Shown here: piece after piece, positions 1-11,000 of the stretch
Layout of the letters: the number at the start of each line of letters is the position of its first letter
How positions within the stretch are numbered: position 1 is the stretch's first letter
From: Oegoconia quadripuncta
Taxonomy: Eukaryota; Arthropoda; Insecta; Lepidoptera; Autostichidae
Length of the DNA stretch: 64,000 nucleotides
Assembly (NCBI GenBank): GCA_949316235.1
Contig: OX438750.1
Location: 3,114,501-3,178,500, forward strand
Reading direction: 5' to 3'
Notes under the pieces: model-generated
The model's database searches: none
What the model was told of the DNA's origin: nothing
Seen by the model: only the letters and a program-made list of their open reading frames with translations
Program-made: the position numbers and the translations under genes

Positions 1-120
1 TGTATTGATTTACAAAAGGAATGTATTTGTGTAGTATTTCAATCATCTGGGTGTCCATAATACAAGTCTAGTTGCTTAATGTGGAACTAGATGTCGCTGT
101 GTGTATGTCTAAGGTAATTT
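1..120 (+). repeat. SINE family S2, 3' part
   Basis: Body of the S2 SINE: 'gtatttgtgtagtatttcaa', 'aactagatg' and 'gctgtgtgtatgtctaagg'. The tRNA-like head lies outside the window. Confidence 0.8.
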
Positions 121-125
121 ATTTC

Positions 126-330
126 GACGACCGATTGGTGTAGTGGAAACTCTGTCAGCGAAACCAACGATTGCGGGTTCGAATGCCGCGAGCGGTAAAT
201 GTTTGTATGATAAATACGAACATTTATTCCCGAGTCATGGATGTTTATATAAATATATGTTATCTAGTATCCCTATGGATACTAGATATTTTTTATTATT
301 TATTATTATTTCTTTGTTATTGTTATTTCT
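126..330 (+). repeat. SINE family S1
   Basis: tRNA-derived head with A box TTGGTGTAGTGG and B box GGGTTCGAATGCC, then the S1 body (AAATGTTTGTATGATAAATACG, ATTCCCGAGTCATGG). Diverged copy with an AT-rich tail. Confidence 0.85.
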
Positions 331-507
331 TTATTATTAATTATTGTTATTTATTAATTGTTGTGGTTTCCAGGGGAGTGTAACGTGAAACTGCGCGCTA
401 CGATAGAAGGACTAACGAAGCACACGACGGACATATCAGTCGAGAAGCTTAATCGGGCCGATAAAACTTTACTCAATGTGCAGGTACCCGCAATTTGTCT
501 CTAATTT

Positions 508-575
508 ACTATACCGCCTCCATGGCTCAATGTAAACAACATTGGGGTTACGATTCGGAGGTCGCGGCTAAATAT
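508..575 (+). repeat. SINE family S3, tRNA-like head only
   Basis: CCGCCTCCATGGCTCAATG through ACGATTCGGAGGTCGCGG, matching the start of the S3 SINE; truncated after about 65 bp. Confidence 0.75.
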
Positions 576-639
576 GCTATCGGTTTTTTCATTTTTAAAT
601 ACTTCGATAGTTATTTATACCTAGTCTTTTATCTAACTA

Positions 640-910
640 TTTTGTCAGTTCACGATACGATTTTCCACGTTACCAAAATAACTATTACAATACCAAAACG
701 TCGCGGGTTCGAACCTCGTTAGGGGCATATGTTTCTATGACAAATAGAGACATGTGGCCCAGAGTTATGGATGTATTTCATTTATATTTATTTACAAAAA
801 CAATATGTATTTATGTAGTATATCAACCATCTGATATCCACAACACAAGCCTATAGTTGCTTACTGTGGAACTAGATGGCGCTGTGTGTATGTCTAAGGA
901 TATTTATATA
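640..910 (+). repeat. SINE family S2
   Basis: Diverged S2 copy with B box CGGGTTCGAACCTCG, the spacer GGGGCATATGTTT and the body ending GGAACTAGATGGCGCTGTG. Confidence 0.8.
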
Positions 911-927
911 TTTATTTACGTGCTAAT

Positions 928-1989
928 ATTGGGTCTTTACATATGTAATTGGAGTTTTTTTCTTTGTTAAACATATGTACCAATTCCTTCGATTTTCAAA
1001 GCTATATCCAAATTTGTTTTTTATTTGGAAAATGGAATATTATTTCAAGGTTTCACATGAAATATTTTTTAATTTCTGGGCTAAATCACATAATAAAAAA
1101 AATTTGAACAGAGCTCTTTTCATGTGCTTCCCATAATCATTACTTACATTCGCTGAAACTTTTATGAAGCGGTTACTTTTAAAAATTAACGCTGCCTATA
1201 CTTAACTTAATGTTATCCGATAATACACACAAAGTTTAGCTAAATTTGGATTTACCGTTCCCAAGAAAAAATCAAAAATGTTTGTATGGAGAAAACAGTC
1301 TTAATGAAATTCTTCATACAAAACGCCAATTTCATAGGTAAGGACCTAATGCTTAATTGCAACCTGTAACACTGGTGCCTGAACCTTGTCTCCAGGAGAG
1401 CATGCGAGCCACGAACGCTAACCTCACCTTGGCTCGAGCCCGCCTCAAGCAGATCCATGCGGAATTGGAGAAAGCGAACTGTAGCAGCGCCTTTCCAACA
1501 GTGAAGACTCGATAAATTGGGATTCATATATCGGATGAGCTTTTTTACCGAGAAGAAAAAATAGGGCATATTAGGTCCTCACCTATGAAATTGGCGTTTT
1601 GTATGAAGAATTTCATTAAGACTATTTTCTCCATACAAACATTTTTGTTTTTTTTTTTTGGGAACGGCAAATCCAAATTGAGCTAAACTTTGTGTGTATT
1701 ATCGGATAACCATTTCTTAGATTCGCTGAAACTTTTATAAGTAACCGCTTTATAAAAGTTTCAGCGAATCTAAGAAATGATTATGGGAAGTACGTGAAAA
1801 GAGTACTGTTCAAATTTTTTTTATTATGTGATTTAACCCAGAAATTAAAAAATATTTCATGGGACACCTTGAAATACTATTCCATTTTTCAAATAAAAAG
1901 CAAAATTGGATATAGCTTTGAAAATCGCAGGAATTGGTACATATGATTAACGAAGGAAAAAACACCAATTTCATAGGTAAAGACCCAAT
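928..1989. mobile_element. Foldback element: inverted pair of M3 MITEs around a captured segment
   Basis: 928-1350 and 1570-1989 are two copies of the same ~420-bp element in opposite orientation. Their outer ends read ATTGGGTCTTTAC and their inner ends AGGACCTAAT / ATTAGGTCCT. The shared inside includes GCGGTTACTT and CCATACAAACATTTTTG. The spacer 1351-1569 is not part of the MITE and holds a coding-like stretch. Other M3 copies are at 26890-27285 and 51298-51653. Confidence 0.8.
1396..1515 (+). pseudogene. Exon-like captured fragment inside the foldback element
   Basis: After an acceptor-like CTTGTCTCCAG (1385-1395) a 40-codon frame reads ESMRATNANLTLARARLKQI and HAELEKANCSSAFPTVKTR, then TAA. 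Composition is far more GC-rich and codon-like than the surrounding AT-rich MITE. The heptad-like A/L/E pattern suggests a coiled-coil piece. I do not recognise the source gene. Capture of a host last exon by the element is an inference. Confidence 0.45.
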
Positions 1990-2319
1990 ATGAGTTATTG
2001 GCATCATGCGACATTTATTCGGAGTTCTTGTTTTCTCTAATGTTTTCTTTTTTTATTTATTTACTTATTTCCATAGAATCAACATCATTATTGCAGAAAT
2101 TATATTATAGTAAACTAATACCATGGCCAATTAGTGATTCTTATTATGTTACTGACAATGGTTATCGTTTATAATTGAGTGGGTGACGTTTTAATTATAT
2201 TACAAGAAAATTGGTGCTTTTACATTATTGTTATTATATAGGTGTCAATAAAACAATCCTCAGTATATTACAAGTCGTTATGTTAATGAGTCTAAAACTT
2301 TCTGCGATAAAGTTATTCA

Positions 2320-2350
2320 ACGGAGGCGAAGCCGCGTGCATAAAGCTAGT
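2320..2350 (+). mobile_element. Helitron-like 3' end fragment
   Basis: 'ggaggcgaagccgcgtgcat' followed by AAAGCTAGT. The pattern GAAGCCGCGGGC...AAAGCTAG|T recurs at 23485-23520, 36700-36740 and 36940-36955, and fits a Helitron CTAG terminus. Fragmentary. Confidence 0.4.
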
Positions 2351-2453
2351 TTATAATATTAGTTATTATTATTGTTAGTATAATCGTATAGATCGTTGCA
2401 TTTATTAAATTTTATGAAAGTTGCTATTTTTGTTTCTTTTAAACTCACTGTTA

Positions 2454-2773
2454 GGCCCGTATTAAGATTGGGAACAGTCTTGTGACCGGTCTCAAGTAAA
2501 CGTGTTGATTAATAAACCTAACTTGACACCTGAGAAGCACATACGTATTCAAGCAGTACTCACTTGAGAGGTGCGCGTATTAATAAACGAAACTCAAGAC
2601 TATCGTTCATTCGTCGCTGAGGCGAACACTTAAGAAGTGATCTCAGCTGAGTAGACCTCAAGTTTGGTTTATAAATTAGCACGGAGCTTGAGATAGCGTC
2701 AACTGCTTAAGACGCATCTCGATTGATACAGCCTCAAGACTTATATTGAGATTGGTTTATTAATACGGGCCTA
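2454..2773 (-). mobile_element. MITE family M2
   Basis: Bounded by 'aggcccgtattaa' and 'tttattaatacgggcct' inverted ends; internal blocks include GTGACCGGTCTCAAGTAAAC and GATCTCAGCTGAG. Same family as 7628-7981, 11162-11504 and 29966-30243. Confidence 0.85.
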
Positions 2774-2887
2774 GGTCTGTTTCAAACCCCATCGTTGAAG
2801 TATTAAACTTATGTATTGTACTGCCAACACGGCTCAGATTTCAAATGATTTTTATTTTCAACCGCCTACATGTTTAGTACTCTGTTT

Positions 2888-2986
2888 GGTTGGTGGGTGG
2901 TACCTAACATGTAGACCTTCGACCTCATCTTCACTTAACATCAGATGTGATTGAGGTCAAGTACGAACCCGTCGTGCATAAAAAAA
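2888..2986 (+). repeat. SINE family S3, 3' end
   Basis: CCTCATCTTCACTTAACATC then GTGATTGAGGTCAAGTACGA and a poly-A tail, the S3 3' end. Confidence 0.8.
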
Positions 2987-3597
2987 TTGTGCTTTGTAAA
3001 ATGTATATTCTCCTTTTGTGCAATAAAGTGTATTTGTATTGTAAAAGGTATCGCGTTATTTTTTGTGAACGATTATATCGTTGACCCCACTAAATGTTGG
3101 GAGAAGATAAACGGCAGCTTTGATCTGATCGAGGGTTTATTGTTGGAATGTTGCACCGATTGGAGAGAAAGTAAAACTGGCCGCTCGCCAGTATATACAC
3201 ATTTAGATTTGCGCCATCTATCGGATTGTCCTAGAACCCGTGAGAAAGGTACACTTGTACCTATTGACGTGAATGAATCGATTAGTGGTGGGTTCACCGA
3301 AGATGGCGCCAGTCTACATTTTTGTGCCGACAGTGTCAGACGAGGTTCTATACTGAACACCAAAGTAAAACATAACTCAAAATGTGTAGTATTAAAAAAA
3401 ACTACATTAATTTCCCTTCAATAAATGATTAGCGCGATACGAAATGTGCTTAATGTAACGTTTTTGGTTATCGTTTAGCTTTGGTATTATCGTTCAAACT
3501 TAGCACGATCGGCCCACAAGACTGGTGGCCAATCGGATTTGCAATAATTTTAACCTTAGTATGTGAATTTTTATTAATAAAACTTGGGGTACTATGC
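2987..3597. other. Unassigned region with one open 157-codon frame
   Basis: An open frame at 2951-3424 (+) starts inside the S3 tail, so its start is not natural. The middle (KCWEKINGSFDLIEGLLLEC, SPVYTHLDLRHLSDCPRTRE) matches nothing I recognise. The block TGCGCCATCTATCGG and the inverse GATGGCGCCAG suggest repeat origin. No gene is called. Confidence 0.4.
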
Positions 3598-4308
3598 AGA
3601 TAAAGTCCGTCCAGATTGACTTGTCTTATTTGGTAAACAAACCACACGCGTAACAAAAACACGACTTGCCGTATAAATCACGCCATGTACACTGTGTATA
3701 TAGATGTCTTGAATTATATAAGAAACACATGGAATGTGAATTTCAACGAAAACTGCCACGAATTATCCTTAAAAATACTTATTTTCGCTGAAAATATAAA
3801 TTTCATAACCACATACTGCCACAGGATAAAAAAAAACATTGACATTACTGACGTTCGGAAATCTATTTTGGTTGTGATTTTTAGGGATGGAAAAAGTAAT
3901 GTAATGTGATGAGCGAAAGAACTGAATTGACGTCATCTATTTGGAAAATATGAATTTTTATAGGAATCCAAAACGTATTTAATTAGTTGTAAAGAAATTT
4001 TAGGCTCTCTTCACACTAGCGATTTCTTATTTTTGATTGATTTAATAAGCTTGTTAATATCTTTTTTATTTCGGTTATATATTGTTCTATTTGTGGGGGA
4101 GGCCTATGTCCAACAGTAGACTTCTGTGCGCTGAAATGACGATGATTAATCAAATTAAATGATTAATTGAATTAGATGACCAAGTTCACTTCATTTTCGT
4201 ACTCATTCACCATCATTGGTTCGGTGATACCCCAACCCTATGTCTCTGGTTGCTAGTACGCCATATTTGTTTACCAAATAGGACAAGTCAATCTGGACGG
4301 ACTGTATA
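3598..4308. mobile_element. DNA element with ~38-bp terminal inverted repeats
   Basis: Left end AGTCCGTCCAGATTGACTTG, then TCTTATTTGGTAAACAAA (about 3608-3645). The reverse complement is at about 4266-4303, with one mismatch. The interior is AT-rich and has no transposase. It ends about 30 bp from the Fer1HCH poly(A) signal. Confidence 0.65.
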
Positions 4309-4335
4309 TCAAAACAGGACGTGAATGATTAAAAC

Positions 4336-4341
4336 TTTATT
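4336..4341 (-). terminator. Fer1HCH polyadenylation signal
   Basis: AATAAA on the minus strand about 560 nt past the Fer1HCH stop. It is the first canonical signal I see downstream, just outside a 38-bp inverted repeat at 4266-4308. Confidence 0.6.
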
Positions 4342-4901
4342 ATACCAAAATAAACAAAAAAAATAAACAGCCATCATAGGTACGTACAAATCTACGATAA
4401 TAAGAACAGAAATCTAAATTGTTGAGCATTTAGCAATATAGCAAAATAAAACTTACAGGAGATTAAAATCAAGAAACTCCTGGAACTAAGCCAAATATTT
4501 TTACGCCTAAACTAGCAGCAGTCAGGAAAGGCGAATTGTTCTGGCAATGTTATTTATTATCAAAAGTGAACCTTACAAACATTTGAATAATTGACTAAAT
4601 AATACAATGACTTTTAGTGGAGCAGGTATATAATTAACTCTACTATTTTAACTTAAATATACACTAATGTTTTGTACAATTACTAAAAGATAATAATTTT
4701 GTGATAATGCCTGAAACTTGTACGGGATTGATAACTAACTTCATTATATTAAGCCATTTGACAGCCGGCCATTTTGTAATTATGATTCCAAAATGGCCGC
4801 CTGTTAAAACTCGCGGGGAATTTTACAGAAGAACACTAATACGTTGGTTCTAACATTTTGTACATTAAAGAAAGGGTTTTATCTATATGAAGGCTTTGGA
4901 C

Positions 4902-5057
4902 TTAGATGTCCATTCCGAGGAGTTTCTTGTCAAACAAGAACTCTCCGAGGGCGGCATGGCGCTCCATCATCTTCTTTAGGGTAGAGGACTTGCCGGCAAG
5001 ATCGCGCTGGCCCTTGTATTGCTCTTCAAGGAAGTCGCCAGCCAGGAAGTCAACAAG
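4902..5057 (-). CDS. Fer1HCH: Fer1HCH coding exon 5 (last)
   Basis: Acceptor TTTTTCACAG|CTT; stop TAA at 4904-4902. Encodes helices D/E: LVDFLAGDFLEEQYKGQRDL, with ligand Gln173, ending in KKLLGMDI. The 3'UTR runs to about 4315, with an AATAAA (minus) at 4341-4336. Confidence 0.96.
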   Translation of the reverse strand, partial: LVDFLAGDFLEEQYKGQRDLAGKSSTLKKMMERHAALGEFLFDKKLLGMDI

Positions 5058-8000
5058 CTGTGAAAAAAATGGTAAAAATTAGCTTTAAAAATGTGCCCGT
5101 TATTGGATCAGCATTATTCTATTTTGCATTGACTGTTCACTAACTCTTTGAGTTATTACGACATTGCCATAAATATCGCAATGAGAAAGGACTCAGTTAG
5201 GAAATAATAAGGTTCCAGTAGACATTCAAAATTTGCCTTTAAATAAATTTAAAGCAATCATAAAACAGAAATTATTAGCGAAAGGCTATTATAAAATCAC
5301 TGACTATTTGAATGATAAGCAAGCATGGACATATCTGTCTTATTATTCATATAATTATCAAATCACAAATTGTAACCCATAATCTGTTAGCAACCCTAGA
5401 GTTTCTTGCTCGTTCTTCTCTGGTGAGTCAGCTTTGTAGCACACACATACTCTAGTGTATCCTGATGTTACTTTTATGAATTGTTATAAAATATGTTTAT
5501 CCAATTGCTTTGGAACTTATGGTATGTGTGTGACTGGAGATACAAATAAACGATCTATCTATCTATCTCTATTGACGACCGATTGGTGTAGTGGTTAGTG
5601 ACCCTATCAGCGAAACCAACTGTTGCGGGTTCGAATCCCGCGAGGGGTAAATGTTTGTGTGATGAATACGAACATTTATTCCCGAGTCTTGGATGTTTAT
5701 ATAGATAAGTATTTATGTATGTTTATCCGTTATCTAGTATCCATAGCACAAGCTTTGCTTAGTTTGGGACTGGATGATTGGTGTAAGTGTCCGAAATATT
5801 ATATTATATTATATTATATTATATTATATTATATTATATTATATTATATTATATTATATTATATTATATTATATTATATTATATTATATTATATTATATT
5901 ATATTATATTATATTATATTATATTATATTATATTATATTATATTATATTATATTATATATCTATCTTTGTGAATTAGCAGTTTTAAATGTAATATTAAT
6001 AGTGACGTTTTCAAGTGATAATTTTATCCTACGAAATATTTTTTTTTGATTTGATTTGAAATATTTGCGAGTATTTTTTTCTATCTAAGCAAATATGCAT
6101 GTTCTTTTTTTAACAAATTGTAATGAACCGTCGTTCCTACGTTTCATTGCGTTAACTCTTCTTTTATCCCAGGGAAAATACGATAAAAAATTAGCTTAGT
6201 TAGACATAATTCAGAACCGACTTAAATAATTGCTATCTTATAGAGGTATATTAGAGATGTAATTTTGAATAATGAAGCCTAAAAAAAAAACAAGCGCTTT
6301 GTCTAGATTTTTTTAGGTAACCCTATATTTAATTTGTATCTTAATAACAATAAATACTAAATGATATTTAATTAGGTACACTTTTGTTAAACACAGTTAA
6401 CTTACTGATGGATAAAAAAACTAAGCATGTAATAGTTAGGCATGCATGTGTTTTAGCTGAAAATGTCGTCGAGCTGCATTGCTTAAGAAATAAAAATGAG
6501 AACGAATATTTTGTAACGATAATTTCCCTAAATCTTTTGAATTGAAAGAAATACCCATCAATTGAGCATTTTTTTTTAAGGAAACACATTTTTCAACTTT
6601 AGCTTATTTAGTTACTTAGTACTTAATTTTTAGCAATTGTTACAACATTCACAACACTTTATTAAATGTTTCAAGAAAATCGCGGTTATTCGTTTTTCCG
6701 AGGTCAAACCGTATTTTCCCTGGGAACCCTCGAGTTTTAACCAAGAGGTTAAAACGAGGGCGGAAAGTAGAGAGACATGGTCGTTACTCCACCAACAAGA
6801 GCATAGCTCTTAAATTGAAGAAGAAGAATTGCAAGCCTACGATAAATGCAGTTGGATTTAGTCTAAAGAATTGTTCCAGAAGTCACAATCGTCTCGAGCA
6901 GTGAGAGAGAACTGTCCTGATGCATTTGGGCACCTTGGGCTACATCCTAAAGAGGTCCTCAAGCTCCTTAACGCCTCTCCCATGTATTGCGCTGAGGGCG
7001 CTGGCGGTGTGCAATGGGATTCTGAACTCGATGCTGATGCATTTTCCCCTGTGCTCCATCCTGAGCACATGCTTAAGTACTTCAACGCTGCTTCCTCATG
7101 TCCAGCACTGAGGGAGCTGTCATAAGGGGTTAATTTTATTAGACTTACATTGTAGTCGTTGAACTCGCGGTCGTCCTCGCAGTGTGAGATGACTGTTCTG
7201 ATGCTGTTTGTCACCTCGTGCTCCATCCTGAGGGCGTGCTCGAGAGCTTCAACGCCACTTTCCCAGGTCTTGCGCTGAGGGGGCTGTGGAGAGTGTTATT
7301 TCTTTATTTATATACCAAAACATAAGCTACCGTGACCTCTGATTTAAGAAGATGAACATTTCGATGGAATTGCTTTGAGCTAAACAGCATAGCTGGTGAG
7401 AAATGATTAGTCCATGACATCTGTAACTTCTTTAAGGTAAGGTCTCCTCTTTCGACTTCAAATAAAAGGGTCGCAAATGCTTATTTTATCCGAAGACAGA
7501 AGCAGTGCCTCACGCACAAATGTAATAAATAATAGTCTAATAAGACTAAATAACGCACGTTACCTATTTCGTAATTCACTCACACTGAAAATACTTACTG
7601 GAACGGGAAGAGACACTTTCGATAAACCGTTTTCAAGATTGAGAATAGTTTTGTGACCGGTCCCAAGTAAACGTGTTGATTAATAAACCCATAGAGGAAT
7701 ACACTGATAAACCTAACTTGAGAACTGAAACGCACGTGCATGCATACTCAAGCAGAATAACTAGAGACGTGGGCCGAGTTTCACGTATTAATAAACGAAA
7801 CTCAAGCCTATCATTCATTCGCCGCTGAGGCGAATACTTGAGAAGTGATCTCAGCTGAGTATACCTCAAGATTGGTTTATAAATTAGCACGGAGCTTGAG
7901 ATAGCGTCAACTTCTTAAGACGCATCTCGGGCGATACAGCCTCAAGACTTGTATTGAGATGGGTTTATTAATACGGGCCTTAATAATGTTAAATAATGCA

Positions 8001-11000
8001 CTCTCAATATATGTTAAAGATTCACAAAGTCGTGTGAAACAACAAATTAGTATTATTTTTTTTTCATTTACAATTGTTATTGTTTTGGAGTTTGTTCAGG
8101 CTAAACCTCGAATATGACTTCCCCTAAATTCGACATGAGTCAATAATAAATTCCTTTGCCGTCTAAAGGAGAAGCGATGCTCAGATGCTGGAAAATAACT
8201 GCCAACAACGGCCTCACGGTCTTCCGTTGCTGGGGCCCAGCTTGCTCACTGGGAGATGGTAAGGACCATAATCCACCATGCGGGCCTAGTGCAGATGGGT
8301 GTCCTTTAATTGGCATAATCTAATTGTCCCAATATAAATCCGCATAACAGACTTGGCATAACGCAAATGCGCATAATATTAAATCCGCCTAATAATAAAA
8401 TCACATAATACAAAAACTGCATAATATAAATGTGCATATCATTATCTAGTATAACTTTAATATTTATAAAATCAATTTACATAACATATTACCGAGTTAC
8501 TTAAGGCTTAGTTAAGGACATAGTTATTTAAGGCTGTATAAAACTTGCTCATCATATTGTGGCGAGCGAGCAAGATGGGTCGGAGCACCCCGACACTGTT
8601 GGTTAGGTTCAGAAGCTTCGCTTACGTACGTACGTACCTTAGCCTTCGATGTTAGGTCAACATTTCACAAGGCGTCTCTCACAATTTATTTCGAATTTTT
8701 CATGAGTATGAAAACTAGCATTATACTTAATAAATTTATGCTTTGTTATTGTTATGAATATTAATATTATGCACATTAAGATTATGCGGTTTTAAAATTA
8801 TGCGGATTATGTTATGCGAGTTAAAAATAGGAGTATTTAATGTATGCGTTTTAATGTAGACCCAGTGCAGATTTATGTGATACTCGTGACTACCTAAGAG
8901 ACTTTGCAAGCTACTATTCCAGTCATTTGGCTTAACGACCGTCTTCAATAAACATCCAAAGAATGTGCGACCCATCAATGCTTCATGTAAAAGTTGACAT
9001 ACCTTGATCTTGATGAGCTTGGTGACATTTGTGGTGAGCTCTCCTCTGGTCAGGAGGTACTCTATCAGCTTCATAGCGTGCTCCCTCTCCTCGCCGGCTG
9101 CTTCGAAGAATAGCTTCGCGAAACCTGGCCGGTTCACCTGGGCAGATAAATGTTTTATAATGCGACTATCGGACATTCAGAAGGCTAATCCATCATTTGC
9201 TTGACCTTTGAGGTATTGACCATTTTTTTAAACATATGGTACATACTTTTAACCTCATCCGTGGCATTGAAAGACAGAAAATCATTGGGTGACATAGGAT
9301 TTACAAATCCGAGGTCACGAGTTCCCGGTTCATGTACCCGGGACATGTTTACCAGTCGGTTTGGTTGGTTTGGTTAAACGACCTGTTTGGTGTAGTGGCT
9401 AGAAACTCTGAGTGCTATAACAAAAGGCCGCGGGTTCGAATCTCGTTAGGGGCATATGTTTGGATAATGAAAACATGTGTTCCCGAGTTATGGATGTTTT
9501 TCATTTATATGTATGTATGAGGCCGAAGGTGGAAGCGTACTGACCCGGAAACCCCATCTTATTTGGGGAACTGGCTAAATAATCTTTGACAACCGGTACA
9601 CAACAATGCTATTATCATTACTGTTTGGCGACAGATTTAGATAAGATGGTGGTAGCTAGCCAGGCGAACATTTAAAATGCCCTACCACCAACCAAACCGA
9701 GTACTTAAACATGTACCCCGCTGGGGATCGAACCCGCGACCTCCGAATCGTAAACCCAATGTTGTTTACATTGAGCCACGGAGGCGGAGGTGAGACACAA
9801 TGGTGTCGATTCGGCTGGACACCAACTAAACTAAAACCAGTTTTGGAGTGGTGCCGTCGCATCGTACTGTTCCAGGGAGAAAGAGACAGTACTACTTTAA
9901 AACTGGTATTAGTTTAGGGTGTACATCCGAATCGACACCATTGTCACGCAATAAATAAATAATAAATAAATAAATATTTCGGACACTTACACCAATCATC
10001 TAGTCCCAAACTAAGCAAAGCCTGTGCTATGGATACTAGATAACGGAAAAACATACATAAATATTTATATAAACATCCAAGACTAGGGAATAAATGTTCG
10101 TATTCATCACACAAACAGTTACCCCTCGCGGGATTCGAACCCGCAACCGTTGGTTTCGCTGACAGGGTCACTATCCACTACGCCAAATGAATTTAATTGA
10201 CCTAAATGAGGGAGATGGGAATAGGTATTGTATTGTATGTGTGTGTGGCTGTTGCAGGTCATCGGAGACCTGTATCACTGCGACCGTTGCCGATCTATTG
10301 TGATCGCCACTAACCTACAGTTCGTTGCTCAGGTTTGCCTCTTTGAGGAATTGGATAATTTTCCTGACACCGATGGTTTTTATCTCATCCGGGTGTAATA
10401 AGTGGCTGCCCAGGTGGATATTGCGTTTACGCATTAGCGGGCCACATTCACACAGCAGATGTGCAGGTGTTTCCTCTGCGAGGAGGCAAAGTCTGCACAT
10501 TCCTGTTTCTCGGAGCGCTATGTTGAGCATGTGTTTGCTCAGACAGCAGTGTCCCGTTAGTGCCCTTGTGAGAATGCGTAAATTGTTCCTACTGAGTGCC
10601 AGCGCTTCGCCGGCCGCCTTCTTGTTGAAGGCTTTGATTAGTGATTTGGAGTGTGTTAAACCTGGCGTGTTCGTCCAGAGTTTAAGAGCTGCTTGGGTGC
10701 ACCGGTTCCTTAGGGTAAAGCGAATTAGGCTTTTTGAGATACCGCAGAAAGGCTCAGGGCCGTACTGGGATCCGCTAGCCCCTAATTTCGCTAGTTCGTC
10801 GGCTTTATGGGAATAGGTAGTCAAGGTCAAATTATTTAAAGGAGATTGCCTCCAATTTATTCAACAGGTGGGAAAATTAATTATAGATATTCTCTAATTT
10901 ATTTTCTCTTTACAACTCACCCCATCTTTAGAGAAATGCGCCCCCATAGCAAGATACTGGATCGAAGCCGAGACTTCCATCTGGACCTGCTTGTGCATAC

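Noticed and set aside
2951..3424. 157-codon ORF as a host gene
   Set aside because: Its start lies in the S3 SINE tail, there is no recognisable domain, and repeat-like GATGGCGCC strings occur inside.
5623..6049. Ile/Leu/Tyr-rich ORFs
   Set aside because: Translation of the (ATATT)n microsatellite attached to an S1 SINE.
10325..10816. 163-codon plus-strand ORF
   Set aside because: Antisense shadow of the LINE RNase H/zinc-knuckle frame on the minus strand.
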